Positions 26,090 through 34,724 of a DNA stretch of 64,000 bases are shown piece after piece. Both the position numbers and the translations under genes were made by a program. Under the pieces are notes generated by a model. The model did no database searches and was not told the origin of the DNA. It saw nothing but the letters and a program-made list of their open reading frames with translations. The stretch is taken from positions 48,276-112,275 of the forward strand of contig JAKSUQ010000003.1 of the NCBI GenBank assembly GCA_024408855.1, in the 5' to 3' direction. Source of the stretch: a bacterium (lineage in GTDB: Bacteria; Cyanobacteriota; Vampirovibrionia; Gastranaerophilales; Gastranaerophilaceae). Within the stretch, counting starts at the first letter, position 1, and the number at the start of each line of letters is the position of its first letter.

Positions 26090-27139
26090 TTAGTCATCAT
26101 CTTTTTCCATTGCTCTTTTGAGGATATTCCTGTCAAGTTTTTTTGTCCCAAATTTTTTGTGTGAATTATCCATTAATAATTCACTTGGTTTTTTCGTGCC
26201 GGATTTGATTTTTCGTGTAGATTTTTTTGTTTTTTTCTCAAGACTTGTTCCTGTTCCAAATTCTCCGTTTAATTCTCTGTACCACATTCCGCATAGTATT
26301 GTTCTGAAAGGTAATGAGTACTCTACAAGTATTTGTGATAAAACAATCCCGAATATTGCTAAAGCAATCTGTTGCGGTTCAATCGCAGGAATTTTGTATT
26401 GAGATAAGAACAGATTTATATTTGATATCGGTAAGTCGGATATAATTGGTAGAAACAACTTAGCTATAAATTTATTTGCGTTAATTGAATTAAATGTATA
26501 ATCAAAAATCTTTGGAATTAAGATATAGCAAATACTTCCTGACAAAGCGAGCAGCATAAAGGTAGATGCAAAATGTCCTTTTATTAAGCTAATACTTTTT
26601 TTTATGCATCCGATAGGTGATAAGTCTGCCTCATAAGTGAATACCTGAAATACTAATGCACAATATACGGCAATTACTCCTGCCGGGATCCAAAATATCG
26701 GAACAAATGCAATGCACGAAAAAATGCCTATAATCAGCCATAATAAAATAAAATTAAAACTTCTTCTTTTTATTAATTCTGTATGGGCATTAAAATCATA
26801 CACTTTTCCTGACTTGAGCATGTTTTCAAGCATGGAATTTACTGCTCCGTATGCTACTAAGTATTCCCAAAATGCTTTCATCAAAATTACAAGTCCCGGC
26901 AGTGTAATTACGATTGATGAAACAATAAGATTGTTGAAATTATTCATTGACGGATATTTCTCCGTTAAAGCAGGAAGATTAATTGAATATAAATGTACGC
27001 AAGAAAATATAATAATTAATCCAAACGCTTGTCCAATAACCGGAAATGACATATATTTCATGAATTGTCCGAAATTTTTGAAATATAAATTGATTGAAGT
27101 TGTAAAAATATTTATGGGGGTTTTATTTTTTTTTGTCAT
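26090..27139 (-). CDS. Multi-span membrane protein with basic tail
   Basis: A 349-residue integral membrane protein with about six hydrophobic helices (near 30-50, 72-95, 130-165, 190-215 and 255-275). The Lys/Arg-rich cytoplasmic tail of about 55 residues contains EKKTKKSTRKIKSGTKK. The layout resembles the membrane-domain proteins related to glycerophosphoryl diester phosphodiesterase, but no catalytic part is present. GGAG six bases upstream supports the ATG, which overlaps the -35 of the divergent PHP gene. No function is assigned. Confidence 0.6.
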   Translation of the reverse strand: MTKKNKTPINIFTTSINLYFKNFGQFMKYMSFPVIGQAFGLIIIFSCVHLYSINLPALTEKYPSMNNFNNLIVSSIVITLPGLVILMKAFWEYLVAYGAVNSMLENMLKSGKVYDFNAHTELIKRRSFNFILLWLIIGIFSCIAFVPIFWIPAGVIAVYCALVFQVFTYEADLSPIGCIKKSISLIKGHFASTFMLLALSGSICYILIPKIFDYTFNSINANKFIAKLFLPIISDLPISNINLFLSQYKIPAIEPQQIALAIFGIVLSQILVEYSLPFRTILCGMWYRELNGEFGTGTSLEKKTKKSTRKIKSGTKKPSELLMDNSHKKFGTKKLDRNILKRAMEKDDD

Positions 27140-27161
27140 ATACGCTCCGTTTTTGTAATAT
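27133..27161 (+). promoter_or_regulatory. Promoter of the PHP gene
   Basis: TTGTCA (27133-27138), a 17-base spacer and TAATAT (27156-27161). It predicts transcription from about 27169, twelve bases before the ATG at 27181 and with no ribosome-binding site in the leader. The -35 overlaps the start of the divergent gene. Confidence 0.5.
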
Positions 27162-27180
27162 GATAATTGTATTACAAATT

Positions 27181-27816
27181 ATGCAGAATATAAAAGAAAT
27201 ATTTAGTAATATAACAAAGGATGATTATGAGCACGGGCTTGTGAATTTGCATATTCATACAAAGTTTTCGGATGGTAGCGGAGAGCCTCGGCAAATCTTG
27301 GATTATGCAAAAAATAACGGTTATAAATATATATCAATAACTGATCATAATTGCTGGAATGCTCACTATGAAGTTTCTGACGAAATGCTTATAACAGGTG
27401 CGGAGTTTGATTGTTGGCATCATGCAATATTTATGCATTTGCTTGCTTATGGTTTTGATATAAATAATCCTGAAATGGAAAAATTTATGGCAAAAAATAA
27501 GGAAGAAACCGAAAGCGCTATGCTCAGACTTTTTTCAAAAAGAAATGTTGCAGATTTAATAAATGCAATTCATCATGCAGGAGGTATTGCTGTTCTTGCA
27601 CATCCGGCATGCTATTGGGCATTTAGCTTGGACAGTTTTGTAAAATCATTGATTAAATTAGGCTTGGATGGTATAGAGCTCTATTACCCATACCCTCGTT
27701 TCAGGAGAGTTGTAAAATTTCATAAAAATTCTGCTGTTGAAAGGATTGCAAATCATTATCCGCAGTTAATCAGAACAGGCGGAACCGATTTTCATGGTGA
27801 AATTTTCGGAGAATGA
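27181..27816 (+). CDS. PHP-domain phosphoesterase
   Basis: A 211-residue PHP-family metal-dependent phosphoesterase. Metal-binding blocks appear in order: HIHTKFSDGSG, ITDHNCW, GAEFDCW, HPACYW and GGTDFHG. Family members hydrolyse nucleotide 3',5'-bisphosphates, histidinol phosphate or related esters; the substrate cannot be fixed. The start was set at ATG 27181 from the promoter position; ATG 27160 lies in the -10 region. Its stop is directly followed by the stop of the convergent DUF486 gene. Confidence 0.85.
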   Translation: MQNIKEIFSNITKDDYEHGLVNLHIHTKFSDGSGEPRQILDYAKNNGYKYISITDHNCWNAHYEVSDEMLITGAEFDCWHHAIFMHLLAYGFDINNPEMEKFMAKNKEETESAMLRLFSKRNVADLINAIHHAGGIAVLAHPACYWAFSLDSFVKSLIKLGLDGIELYYPYPRFRRVVKFHKNSAVERIANHYPQLIRTGGTDFHGEIFGE

Positions 27817-28158
27817 TTACCAACGTTTGAAAATTACAAATACCGCTAAAATTATAAGTACAAATCCGACCAAATAATTCCAATGGAAATCTTCTTTTAA
27901 ATAGAGTACGGAAAATATGCTGAAAACCACAAGTGTTATAACTTCTTGTAGTGTTTTAAGTTGTGCTGCCGAGTAATATTCGTGTCCTATTCTATTTGCC
28001 GGTACCTGAAAACAGTATTCAAGGAGTGCTATACCCCAACTGACAAGGATTACAATCCATAACGCCGAGCTTTTGAATTTTAGATGACCATACCAAGCAA
28101 AAGTCATAAAAACATTTGAGATTGTAAGTAATAATACGGGTAACAGCTGTCTGAACAT
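27817..28158 (-). CDS. DUF486 small membrane protein (DMT-like)
   Basis: A 113-residue protein with four hydrophobic helices, matching the DUF486 family (patterns TFAWYGHLKFK, FQVPANRIGH and LKTLQEVITLVVFS). It is related in layout to small drug/metabolite transporters. No substrate is known. It is the last gene of the mazG-PPIase-DUF486 run. Confidence 0.8.
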   Translation of the reverse strand: MFRQLLPVLLLTISNVFMTFAWYGHLKFKSSALWIVILVSWGIALLEYCFQVPANRIGHEYYSAAQLKTLQEVITLVVFSIFSVLYLKEDFHWNYLVGFVLIILAVFVIFKRW

Positions 28159-28167
28159 ATATGCCTC

Positions 28168-28512
28168 TTAGTACTTATCTGTAACCCATATTAAATGATA
28201 ACCGAATTGAGTTTTTATAGGATCGGAAACTTCCCCTATATTTCCGTAAAATGCAGCATCTTCGAACGGTTTAACCATTTGTCTCTTCCCAAAGCACCCC
28301 AATTCGCCACCATTTTTGCCTGATGGGCATTGAGAATATATTCTTGCATAATATTTAAAATCATCATAAGTTTTAATTTGTGATTTGATTTTTATTGCAT
28401 CAAGCTCATTTGGTACCAAGATATGACTTGCACAAACTTTTGAAAATTCTTGTGCTTTAGCACCGATACAAATTGTTGTTAAAACAAAAAGACTTATAAG
28501 TAATTTTTTCAT
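28168..28512 (-). CDS. Secreted parvulin-type peptidyl-prolyl isomerase
   Basis: A 114-residue protein with a signal peptide (KKLLISLFVLTTICIGAKA, predicted cut before QEF). Residues 26-114 are a compact parvulin domain: ASHILVPNE, CPSGKNGGELGCFGKRQM, PFEDAAF and TQFGYHLIWV. It speeds proline isomerisation during folding of exported proteins. There is no SurA-like chaperone extension. The start abuts the mazG stop. Confidence 0.88.
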   Translation of the reverse strand: MKKLLISLFVLTTICIGAKAQEFSKVCASHILVPNELDAIKIKSQIKTYDDFKYYARIYSQCPSGKNGGELGCFGKRQMVKPFEDAAFYGNIGEVSDPIKTQFGYHLIWVTDKY

Positions 28513-29289
28513 TTATATCTCCTTTTTTAATTCTGTTTTAGCAGTTTTCCAAAGATTATTAAATTCTTCAAAAGAATAATCTTCAAATGGTTTATCAGCG
28601 AGTTCTTCCATTTTTTTAAACCGTTTAATGAATTTTTTATTTGCTCTTAACAATGATTGCTCTGCATCTAATCCATACCAGCGAGCTAAATTGACGGTAG
28701 CAAACAATATATCACCCATTTCGTCTTCCATACAATCTTTATCAGCCATATCAACAGCTTCAAAAAATTCTTTGTACTCTGACTTAATGCAATCTTTCAA
28801 ACTTTCAATATTTTCCCATTCAAAACCGACTTTTACGACTTTTTTGCTGATTTTTTGGGTAGACATCAGGGCAGATTGGGATTTTGGTATTCCGTCTAAA
28901 ATTGATTTTCTGTCTTTTTTTTCTTCTTTTTTAAGTTTGTCCCAATTAGATAAAATTTCTTCTGTTGAACTTACAGATTGATTTCCGAATACATGAGGGT
29001 GTCTGTGAATAAGTTTTTGTGAAAGCTCTTTTGCGACGTCTTCAATCGTAAATTCATTATTATCACATGCAATTTGAGAATGTAAGACGACTTGGAGTAA
29101 GACATCTCCCAATTCTTCTTTCAAATTTTCCACATTTCCGTCATCTATTGCATCAATAGCTTCATACGCTTCTTCAAGCATGTTTGTTTTAAGCGTTGAA
29201 TGAGTTTGTTCTCTATCCCATTGACAACCGTTTTCACTTCGTAGCACCGCTATTATATCAACCAATTTTTCTAACTCAGGATATTTCAT
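28513..29289 (-). CDS. mazG: Nucleoside triphosphate pyrophosphohydrolase MazG
   Basis: A 258-residue MazG with two related all-alpha halves. It hydrolyses NTPs to NMP and pyrophosphate for house-cleaning. The first half has EEAYEAIDAID and EELGDVLLQVVLHSQ, with metal-binding Glu/Asp residues; the second has KSEYKEFFEAV and EDEMGDILFATVNLARW. The start was set at ATG 29289. A TATAAT lies only six bases upstream with no ribosome site, which implies a leaderless message. Confidence 0.93.
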   Translation of the reverse strand: MKYPELEKLVDIIAVLRSENGCQWDREQTHSTLKTNMLEEAYEAIDAIDDGNVENLKEELGDVLLQVVLHSQIACDNNEFTIEDVAKELSQKLIHRHPHVFGNQSVSSTEEILSNWDKLKKEEKKDRKSILDGIPKSQSALMSTQKISKKVVKVGFEWENIESLKDCIKSEYKEFFEAVDMADKDCMEDEMGDILFATVNLARWYGLDAEQSLLRANKKFIKRFKKMEELADKPFEDYSFEEFNNLWKTAKTELKKEI

Positions 29290-29295
29290 ACCTGA

Positions 29296-29301
29296 ATTAT
29301 A
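29296..29301 (-). promoter_or_regulatory. -10 box six bases before mazG ATG
   Basis: A perfect TATAAT on the reverse strand. Transcription would begin at or next to the A of the mazG start codon. A TTGTGC lies 19 bases further upstream as a weak -35. Confidence 0.45.
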
Positions 29302-29421
29302 CAACTAATATTTTATTGTTGCACAACTAATTTTATTAATAAAATTATCCATATTGAGTAATTGATAATTTTTTTTGATTAGGATATTCTTGTTTTATAA
29401 TAACGTTATGGAGAGAGTATT

Positions 29422-30678
29422 ATGGTTGTCTTAGAAAAAATAAGTGAAATAAACGAAGTTATAAAGGAAATTTTTAATTTTTTACAAACAAATGAAACAG
29501 TAAAAGATGATTTTTATGAATATCTCGCTACTATCGGTGCAGGTGATATTTCTCTTAATCAAATGGAAAAAGTTTTTCTTCCTTATATTTTTGAGAGAAA
29601 AATTAATGATAAATCTATTCTTGAAATTTTCAGAGAGAATGGTTGTAAAAATGAAAAAATTACGAACAGCTTGATAGATTCTATTTCATCTGTTTTTGAA
29701 ATTAAAAGGGTTTTGAAAAACGGTTTTGAACTATATAATCTTACGAACGAAATTACATATACGGTTTTTTCGCTGACTAAAATGACTGATTTTAGAGGGA
29801 TTTATGCCGGTCAATATATTGTTGCAAGAATTTTTGAGGATGAGAATGAATTTTATATAATAGAGATTGCAAATGTGCTTTCTCACTCTCAAAAGAACGA
29901 AGCATTGCGTTATGCAGTAATGAAATTAATTCAAAACCCTGCACTTATGTACTTTAACAATCCTGTTAAAGAAAAAGAAATTAATCAGACAATTTGCGAA
30001 ATGTATGAAAAATTTATTTCTTCATTCGGAAAAGATGTAATATATACGGTTAATAAGTATGCAGATGAAATTATCGGAGGCTTTAACGAGGGTGAGAAAA
30101 TTGATTTGATTGATAAAGGGTCTGAAAATATAACTCCGCAATTTTTTTATGTTAAAGAGCTTGATAATAATTACAGAAATTTTCTTGAAAATTCTGTTGG
30201 CGGTTTCAGTTCTCATGAAGAAGAATATGACGTTGCTATTATTTTTGATAAAGAAACCGGATTGTATGCAGTTCCTTTTTTTGAAACCTTTATGAAAATA
30301 TTTGATAATAATATTGAAGTTAAAAACGAAAAAGAATGTGTTGAATATTTTCTTAAAAACGAGTCTGTTCCGATTGTTGTTTTAGATAAGGTTAAAGAAA
30401 AATATCCGAAATTTATGGATAAAATAAATGAAATTATGGGAACTGATTATACATATGAAGAACTATTGAATAAGTACAAGCCGACCTATTTAAAGAATAA
30501 AATCTATTCATCAGCAACTGTCTTGTACTCTTCAAAAGTCTTTTCTGATATGTTTGAAGTTCTTTCAACACAGGTTGAACAACCTAAAACTTCTATGAAT
30601 GAAAAAGTAGGAAGAAATGAGCCTTGTCCGTGTGGTAGTGGTAAAAAGTACAAAAATTGTTGCGGTGCAAATAAATAA
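29422..30678 (+). CDS. SEC-C motif protein of unknown function
   Basis: A 418-residue protein. Residues 395-415 form a SEC-C zinc motif ([18 protein letters not shown]), the metal- and ribosome/SecB-binding tail also found in SecA and many unrelated proteins. The larger part (1-390) is predicted mixed alpha/beta with no recognised domain. It has no signal peptide. The start is ATG 29422; GGAGAG upstream is a weak ribosome site. It stands alone. Confidence 0.75.
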   Translation: MVVLEKISEINEVIKEIFNFLQTNETVKDDFYEYLATIGAGDISLNQMEKVFLPYIFERKINDKSILEIFRENGCKNEKITNSLIDSISSVFEIKRVLKNGFELYNLTNEITYTVFSLTKMTDFRGIYAGQYIVARIFEDENEFYIIEIANVLSHSQKNEALRYAVMKLIQNPALMYFNNPVKEKEINQTICEMYEKFISSFGKDVIYTVNKYADEIIGGFNEGEKIDLIDKGSENITPQFFYVKELDNNYRNFLENSVGGFSSHEEEYDVAIIFDKETGLYAVPFFETFMKIFDNNIEVKNEKECVEYFLKNESVPIVVLDKVKEKYPKFMDKINEIMGTDYTYEELLNKYKPTYLKNKIYSSATVLYSSKVFSDMFEVLSTQVEQPKTSMNEKVGRNEPCPCGSGKKYKNCCGANK

Positions 30679-30681
30679 AAT

Positions 30682-30710
30682 TTGAGTTTGTTTATAATTT
30701 GATGTAAAAT
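30682..30710 (+). promoter_or_regulatory. Promoter of the GH38 gene
   Basis: TTGAGT (30682-30687), a 17-base spacer and TAAAAT (30705-30710), with the ATG seven bases further. The predicted transcript starts at the start codon. Confidence 0.5.
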
Positions 30711-30717
30711 CATAAGC

Positions 30718-32823
30718 ATGAAAAAACAGGTAATTGCATATTTGCATACACATTGGGACAGAGAATGGTACAGAGAGTATGAGATATTTCGCATGCGTTT
30801 GTTGCGTGTGTTTGACAACGTACTCTACATGCTTGAATCAAACAAAATCCCTTGTTTTTATTTTGACGGACAGGTTTCGGCATTAGAAGATTATCTTGAA
30901 ATCCGTCCGGAAAAGAAACCGTTAATCAAAAGTCTTATATATCAAAAAAAACTATATATAGGTCCGTTTTATTGTTTGGCAGATGAATTTCTTACAGATA
31001 GAGTTTGTTTTGAAAAAAATCTCGAACTTGGAATGAAAACGGCTATTGAATGGGGTTGTACGGATTTTATAGGATATCTTCCGGATACCTTTGGGCATAG
31101 TGAAAATGTTCCGGATATTTTGCGAGATTTTGGAATCGACAAATGTATTATTTGGAGAGGATGTGGAGAGTTGCCGGCTGAATTTAAGTGGTGCGGAACT
31201 GATACGGTTAATCTTGTAAGAGGCTATTTTCAAGATGTTTTTACTCTTTCTTGTTCGTTAGAGGAAAAAGCAAAAATCTTGAAAAAGAATCTTGACTTAA
31301 TATCTGAAAAATCAGGGCTTTATATGCTTTGTCCTATTGGAGCAGATCATTTGGGAGTACCTGCGGATATTCAGGACCAAATTTTAGGTATCAATGAATT
31401 ATTGAAAGATGACTACAATATCAAGCTGTCATCACCTTTTGAGTACTTTAAGAATGTAAGGGCTAATTTTGATAAAGTAAGTTATAACAAAGAATTACGA
31501 GATAATTCTAAAACTTTTATCTTGCAAGGTTGTTATTCTTCAAGATTAGATTTGAAAAAATACAATACGGAATGTTCATATATGTTAGAGTTGGCAACGC
31601 ATTATGCAAAATATTCCAAGCTCGAAAAACAATATGAAAAAATTCTTGAATATGCTTACAAAATGCTTATTAGAAATCAAGCTCACGACAGTATTTGCGG
31701 ATGTTCAACTGATGATGTGCATCAAGAAAATATTATAAGGTACAAAAAAATCTTGCAAATAGCAAATACGGTTATTGATGAAATCAAATTCGAAACAAAA
31801 TTTGAGGACAAGATGATTGTTAATTTGTCGAATAATTATTTTTCCGGCGTAGTTGAGTTTGAGTCGACAAATAAATACAAAGATTTTGAAATATTTTCAG
31901 TAAAAAAAGGTTTTGATAAAAATTTGCTGACAGATACTTTAAGAATACCGGTTACGGAAGATTATACCAATGTTTATACATATTTGGCAGAAGTTCATTG
32001 TTCTGACCCTAATTCGACCGAGTTTATTATGCCTGAATGTATTGATCCTTGTGTGAATGTAGGAGAGGATTTTATTGAGAATGAAAATATTTCATTACGG
32101 ATAAAAGACGGGAATATTTTTATAAACTCAATTCCTGTAAATTTAATTGATTTTGTCGATTTTGGAGATAGTTATAATAACGGTCCAAAAGCTGACGACG
32201 ACGGTGAAGTTTTTAAAATTACCCGTTCAAAAGTTTTGTTTGCAGGAAAAAGCAGAGCTGTTTTGAAGATAGATTTTGAAGGTCGTTGGGATATAGTCTG
32301 GTTAAAAGTTACATTAGATAATCATTCTAACTATTTGAAATTTGATTTTGATTGGACTAATACTCAAAAAAACCACTTGCTTGAAGTTTGTTTTGGATTG
32401 ACTGAATCGATAAAAGAAGTATTTTCCGAAGATATGAATAAACTTATAAAGAGGACTTTTGATGCTGATTATGATATAAGGGAAAATCTTCCGAAAGCAC
32501 GAGGGCATGAAGCCAAAACAAATACAGCTCCTATGCAGCGCGGTTTGTTGATTGACGAAAAACAAAATAACATAGGAATAGTTACAAAAGGTCTGACTCA
32601 GTACGAGGTATTTAAAAATAGACTATATATACCGATATTAAGAGCAACGGGTGTTATTTCTAATCCGCAAAACCCTGCAAGAACAACTCCGGCAGGTCCG
32701 CCTATTGAAGTTCAAGATTTACAGCGAATGGGAAGAAACAATGCAGAATTATACGTTTTCTTTGGAAACGATAAAGCATTTGCAGAAGTACTAAATCACG
32801 TATACAACTATCTAATTTTGTAG
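30718..32823 (+). CDS. GH38 alpha-mannosidase family protein
   Basis: A 701-residue glycoside hydrolase family 38 protein, an alpha-mannosidase-type enzyme without a signal peptide. The metal and substrate motifs are HTHWDREWY at 10-18, the nucleophile Asp123 in GYLPDTFGH, and NQAHDSICGCSTDDVH. Length and layout fit bacterial alpha-mannosidase or mannosylglycerate hydrolase. The cytoplasmic location suggests breakdown of imported mannosides. No transporter is adjacent. The ATG has no ribosome site and a promoter ends seven bases before it. Confidence 0.88.
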   Translation: MKKQVIAYLHTHWDREWYREYEIFRMRLLRVFDNVLYMLESNKIPCFYFDGQVSALEDYLEIRPEKKPLIKSLIYQKKLYIGPFYCLADEFLTDRVCFEKNLELGMKTAIEWGCTDFIGYLPDTFGHSENVPDILRDFGIDKCIIWRGCGELPAEFKWCGTDTVNLVRGYFQDVFTLSCSLEEKAKILKKNLDLISEKSGLYMLCPIGADHLGVPADIQDQILGINELLKDDYNIKLSSPFEYFKNVRANFDKVSYNKELRDNSKTFILQGCYSSRLDLKKYNTECSYMLELATHYAKYSKLEKQYEKILEYAYKMLIRNQAHDSICGCSTDDVHQENIIRYKKILQIANTVIDEIKFETKFEDKMIVNLSNNYFSGVVEFESTNKYKDFEIFSVKKGFDKNLLTDTLRIPVTEDYTNVYTYLAEVHCSDPNSTEFIMPECIDPCVNVGEDFIENENISLRIKDGNIFINSIPVNLIDFVDFGDSYNNGPKADDDGEVFKITRSKVLFAGKSRAVLKIDFEGRWDIVWLKVTLDNHSNYLKFDFDWTNTQKNHLLEVCFGLTESIKEVFSEDMNKLIKRTFDADYDIRENLPKARGHEAKTNTAPMQRGLLIDEKQNNIGIVTKGLTQYEVFKNRLYIPILRATGVISNPQNPARTTPAGPPIEVQDLQRMGRNNAELYVFFGNDKAFAEVLNHVYNYLIL

Positions 32824-32838
32824 TTGAAATATCACAAT

Positions 32839-33186
32839 TTAGAATGGTTTTGTTTGGTTCAATTTTGCTCTTAATTCTCTAAATCTTGCAATATCTTCTT
32901 CTTGTGATTTTGGAGAATCTTTAAATAACGATTGGCTGATTGGATGAACCATCAAAATTGAATCCATGTGGAGTTCCAAAAATTCATATCTTTTCGGTGG
33001 TTGATTGGAATTTTTTTCATAAATTTCAGCATTTGTAACTGCTAAAAATCTTCTGTTGGAATCGTTCAATAACTCCGTAAGTTGCCTGTTAGCGGCAACT
33101 CCTTTAGAAACGTGGACTGTTCCTTTTATATCACTTGTTTCTGTTAAAATTATAACTTCAACCGGCATAGATTCTGAATTTGGCAT
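32839..33186 (-). CDS. Conserved small beta-rich protein (DUF6812-like)
   Basis: A 115-residue protein with the pattern VIILTETSDIKGTVHV, then RQLTELLNDSNRRFLAVTNA and LELHMDSILMVHP. It resembles the DUF6812 family recalled from cyanobacterial relatives. It is likely a small beta barrel. GAGG seven bases upstream supports the ATG. Function is unknown. It is 56 bases downstream of the phosphohexomutase gene on the same strand; the order is mutase then this gene. Confidence 0.65.
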   Translation of the reverse strand: MPNSESMPVEVIILTETSDIKGTVHVSKGVAANRQLTELLNDSNRRFLAVTNAEIYEKNSNQPPKRYEFLELHMDSILMVHPISQSLFKDSPKSQEEDIARFRELRAKLNQTKPF

Positions 33187-33242
33187 TTGTAATCCTCTCT
33201 TAATATTTTAATTTTATAATACTTTTTTAATTATGTAAACAT

Positions 33243-34625
33243 CTAAACAAAATCTTTCAATAAATCCAATGTTGAATTTTCAAGTTTTGCCAGATCTTCA
33301 ATTGTATCTGTTTCAAAATAAATCCTTAAAAGCGGTTCTGTTCCGCTCGGGCGAACCAATATTTTTTTTGAATTCCCCAACATTAGTTTTACTCCGTCTT
33401 TTAGATTTGTTTCGGTAATTTTATATTCTCCTATATCAGAATATTTTTTAAAACTATCTAAAATTTTGTTAATTTCTTCGGAGTTTGTTTTGTGGATGTC
33501 TTTTCTGTCTGTATAAAACTTTGTGCCTGCAAATTCGTATATTTCATTGTGAAGTTCTGCCAAAGTTTTTCCGCTGTCGGCAACAGCTTCCAAAAGTAAT
33601 AAATTTGCGAGCAAACCGTCCTTTTCAGGAATATGACCTTTGATGCTCAATCCGCCGGAATCCTCTCCTCCGATTATAACATCATTTTCCCGCATGGCTT
33701 GTCCGACATGCTTAAATCCAACTGCGGTTTCAATAACATTTACCCCTAATTTTTGTGCAACAATATCAATCAAAATGCTTGAGCCTACTGTTTTAACAAC
33801 GCTTCCTGTATATCCTTTTTTAATCAAATATTTTAATAAAATTGAGATTATAACATCCGGCAAGACGTAATTCCCGTTTTCATCAATTACTCCAAAACGG
33901 TCTGCATCACCATCATTAGCTATTCCGATAGCAATATTGCCGTCTTTTATATTTTTTATTAAATCCTGTAAATATTTAGGTTTCGGATCGGGCATTAGTC
34001 CTCCGAAATCAGGATCATGGAACATGTGCAATGTATCAAAATTGATTTCGTGATCTTTTAGAAGTTTATCAAAAAATCCTATTGAGGCTGAATACAAACC
34101 GTCATAAATTATCTTTGATTTAAGATTTTTTATTTTTTCAAAATCAATAATATTATTTAAATGATTAAAATATGCGATACTGAAATCTTCTGTTTTGTAA
34201 TTTTTTGAACCAAACAAAGGAATTTCTTTATCAAGTTCTTTTATAATTTTATCCGTAATTTCCGAAGTTGCAGGTCCTGCATAGTCAGGAATAAATTTCA
34301 TTCCTAAATATTCCGGTGGGTTGTGAGATGCTGTAAACATTATTGCGCATGCGTTTCTTTCTAATGCATTATATGCGAGCACCGGAGTAGGTACAATTCT
34401 GTCGGATAACACAATGTTAAATCCTCTCTGAGAAAGAATTTTTGCACAATACTTTGCATAATAATCTGCCTTATGTCTCGGGTCATAGCCAATAATAATT
34501 TCTTTTTCACGTCCAAACGTTTCCAAAACATATGCACCGATAGCTAAAGTAACTTTTGATACATTTTCATCCGTAAATTCGTTCCCAAGAATTGCTCTCC
34601 AACCGTCAGTCCCAAACTTTATCAT
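33243..34625 (-). CDS. Phosphoglucomutase / phosphomannomutase
   Basis: A 460-residue alpha-D-phosphohexomutase, which interconverts hexose 1- and 6-phosphates through a phosphoserine. The catalytic Ser100 is in TASHNP, the Mg site is DGDADRFG, the sugar-binding loop is GGEDSGGL and the phosphate-binding loop is RPSGTEPLLRIY. All are present, and the length is normal. Glucose, mannose or glucosamine specificity cannot be told with certainty. AGAGG five bases before the ATG supports the start. Confidence 0.92.
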   Translation of the reverse strand: MIKFGTDGWRAILGNEFTDENVSKVTLAIGAYVLETFGREKEIIIGYDPRHKADYYAKYCAKILSQRGFNIVLSDRIVPTPVLAYNALERNACAIMFTASHNPPEYLGMKFIPDYAGPATSEITDKIIKELDKEIPLFGSKNYKTEDFSIAYFNHLNNIIDFEKIKNLKSKIIYDGLYSASIGFFDKLLKDHEINFDTLHMFHDPDFGGLMPDPKPKYLQDLIKNIKDGNIAIGIANDGDADRFGVIDENGNYVLPDVIISILLKYLIKKGYTGSVVKTVGSSILIDIVAQKLGVNVIETAVGFKHVGQAMRENDVIIGGEDSGGLSIKGHIPEKDGLLANLLLLEAVADSGKTLAELHNEIYEFAGTKFYTDRKDIHKTNSEEINKILDSFKKYSDIGEYKITETNLKDGVKLMLGNSKKILVRPSGTEPLLRIYFETDTIEDLAKLENSTLDLLKDFV

Positions 34626-34712
34626 TATAACCTCTTTTGTTTATTTTCAATCATCTATATTTATTTTAGCATAATAAATTTATCAGATTTAATTGTTCTA
34701 AAATTTTTGATG

Positions 34713-34718
34713 TATAAT
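34713..34718 (+). promoter_or_regulatory. -10 box six bases before mutL ATG
   Basis: A perfect TATAAT followed by six bases and the ATG at 34725. No good -35 or ribosome site is seen. It implies a leaderless mutL message. Confidence 0.45.
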
Positions 34719-34724
34719 TCTTAT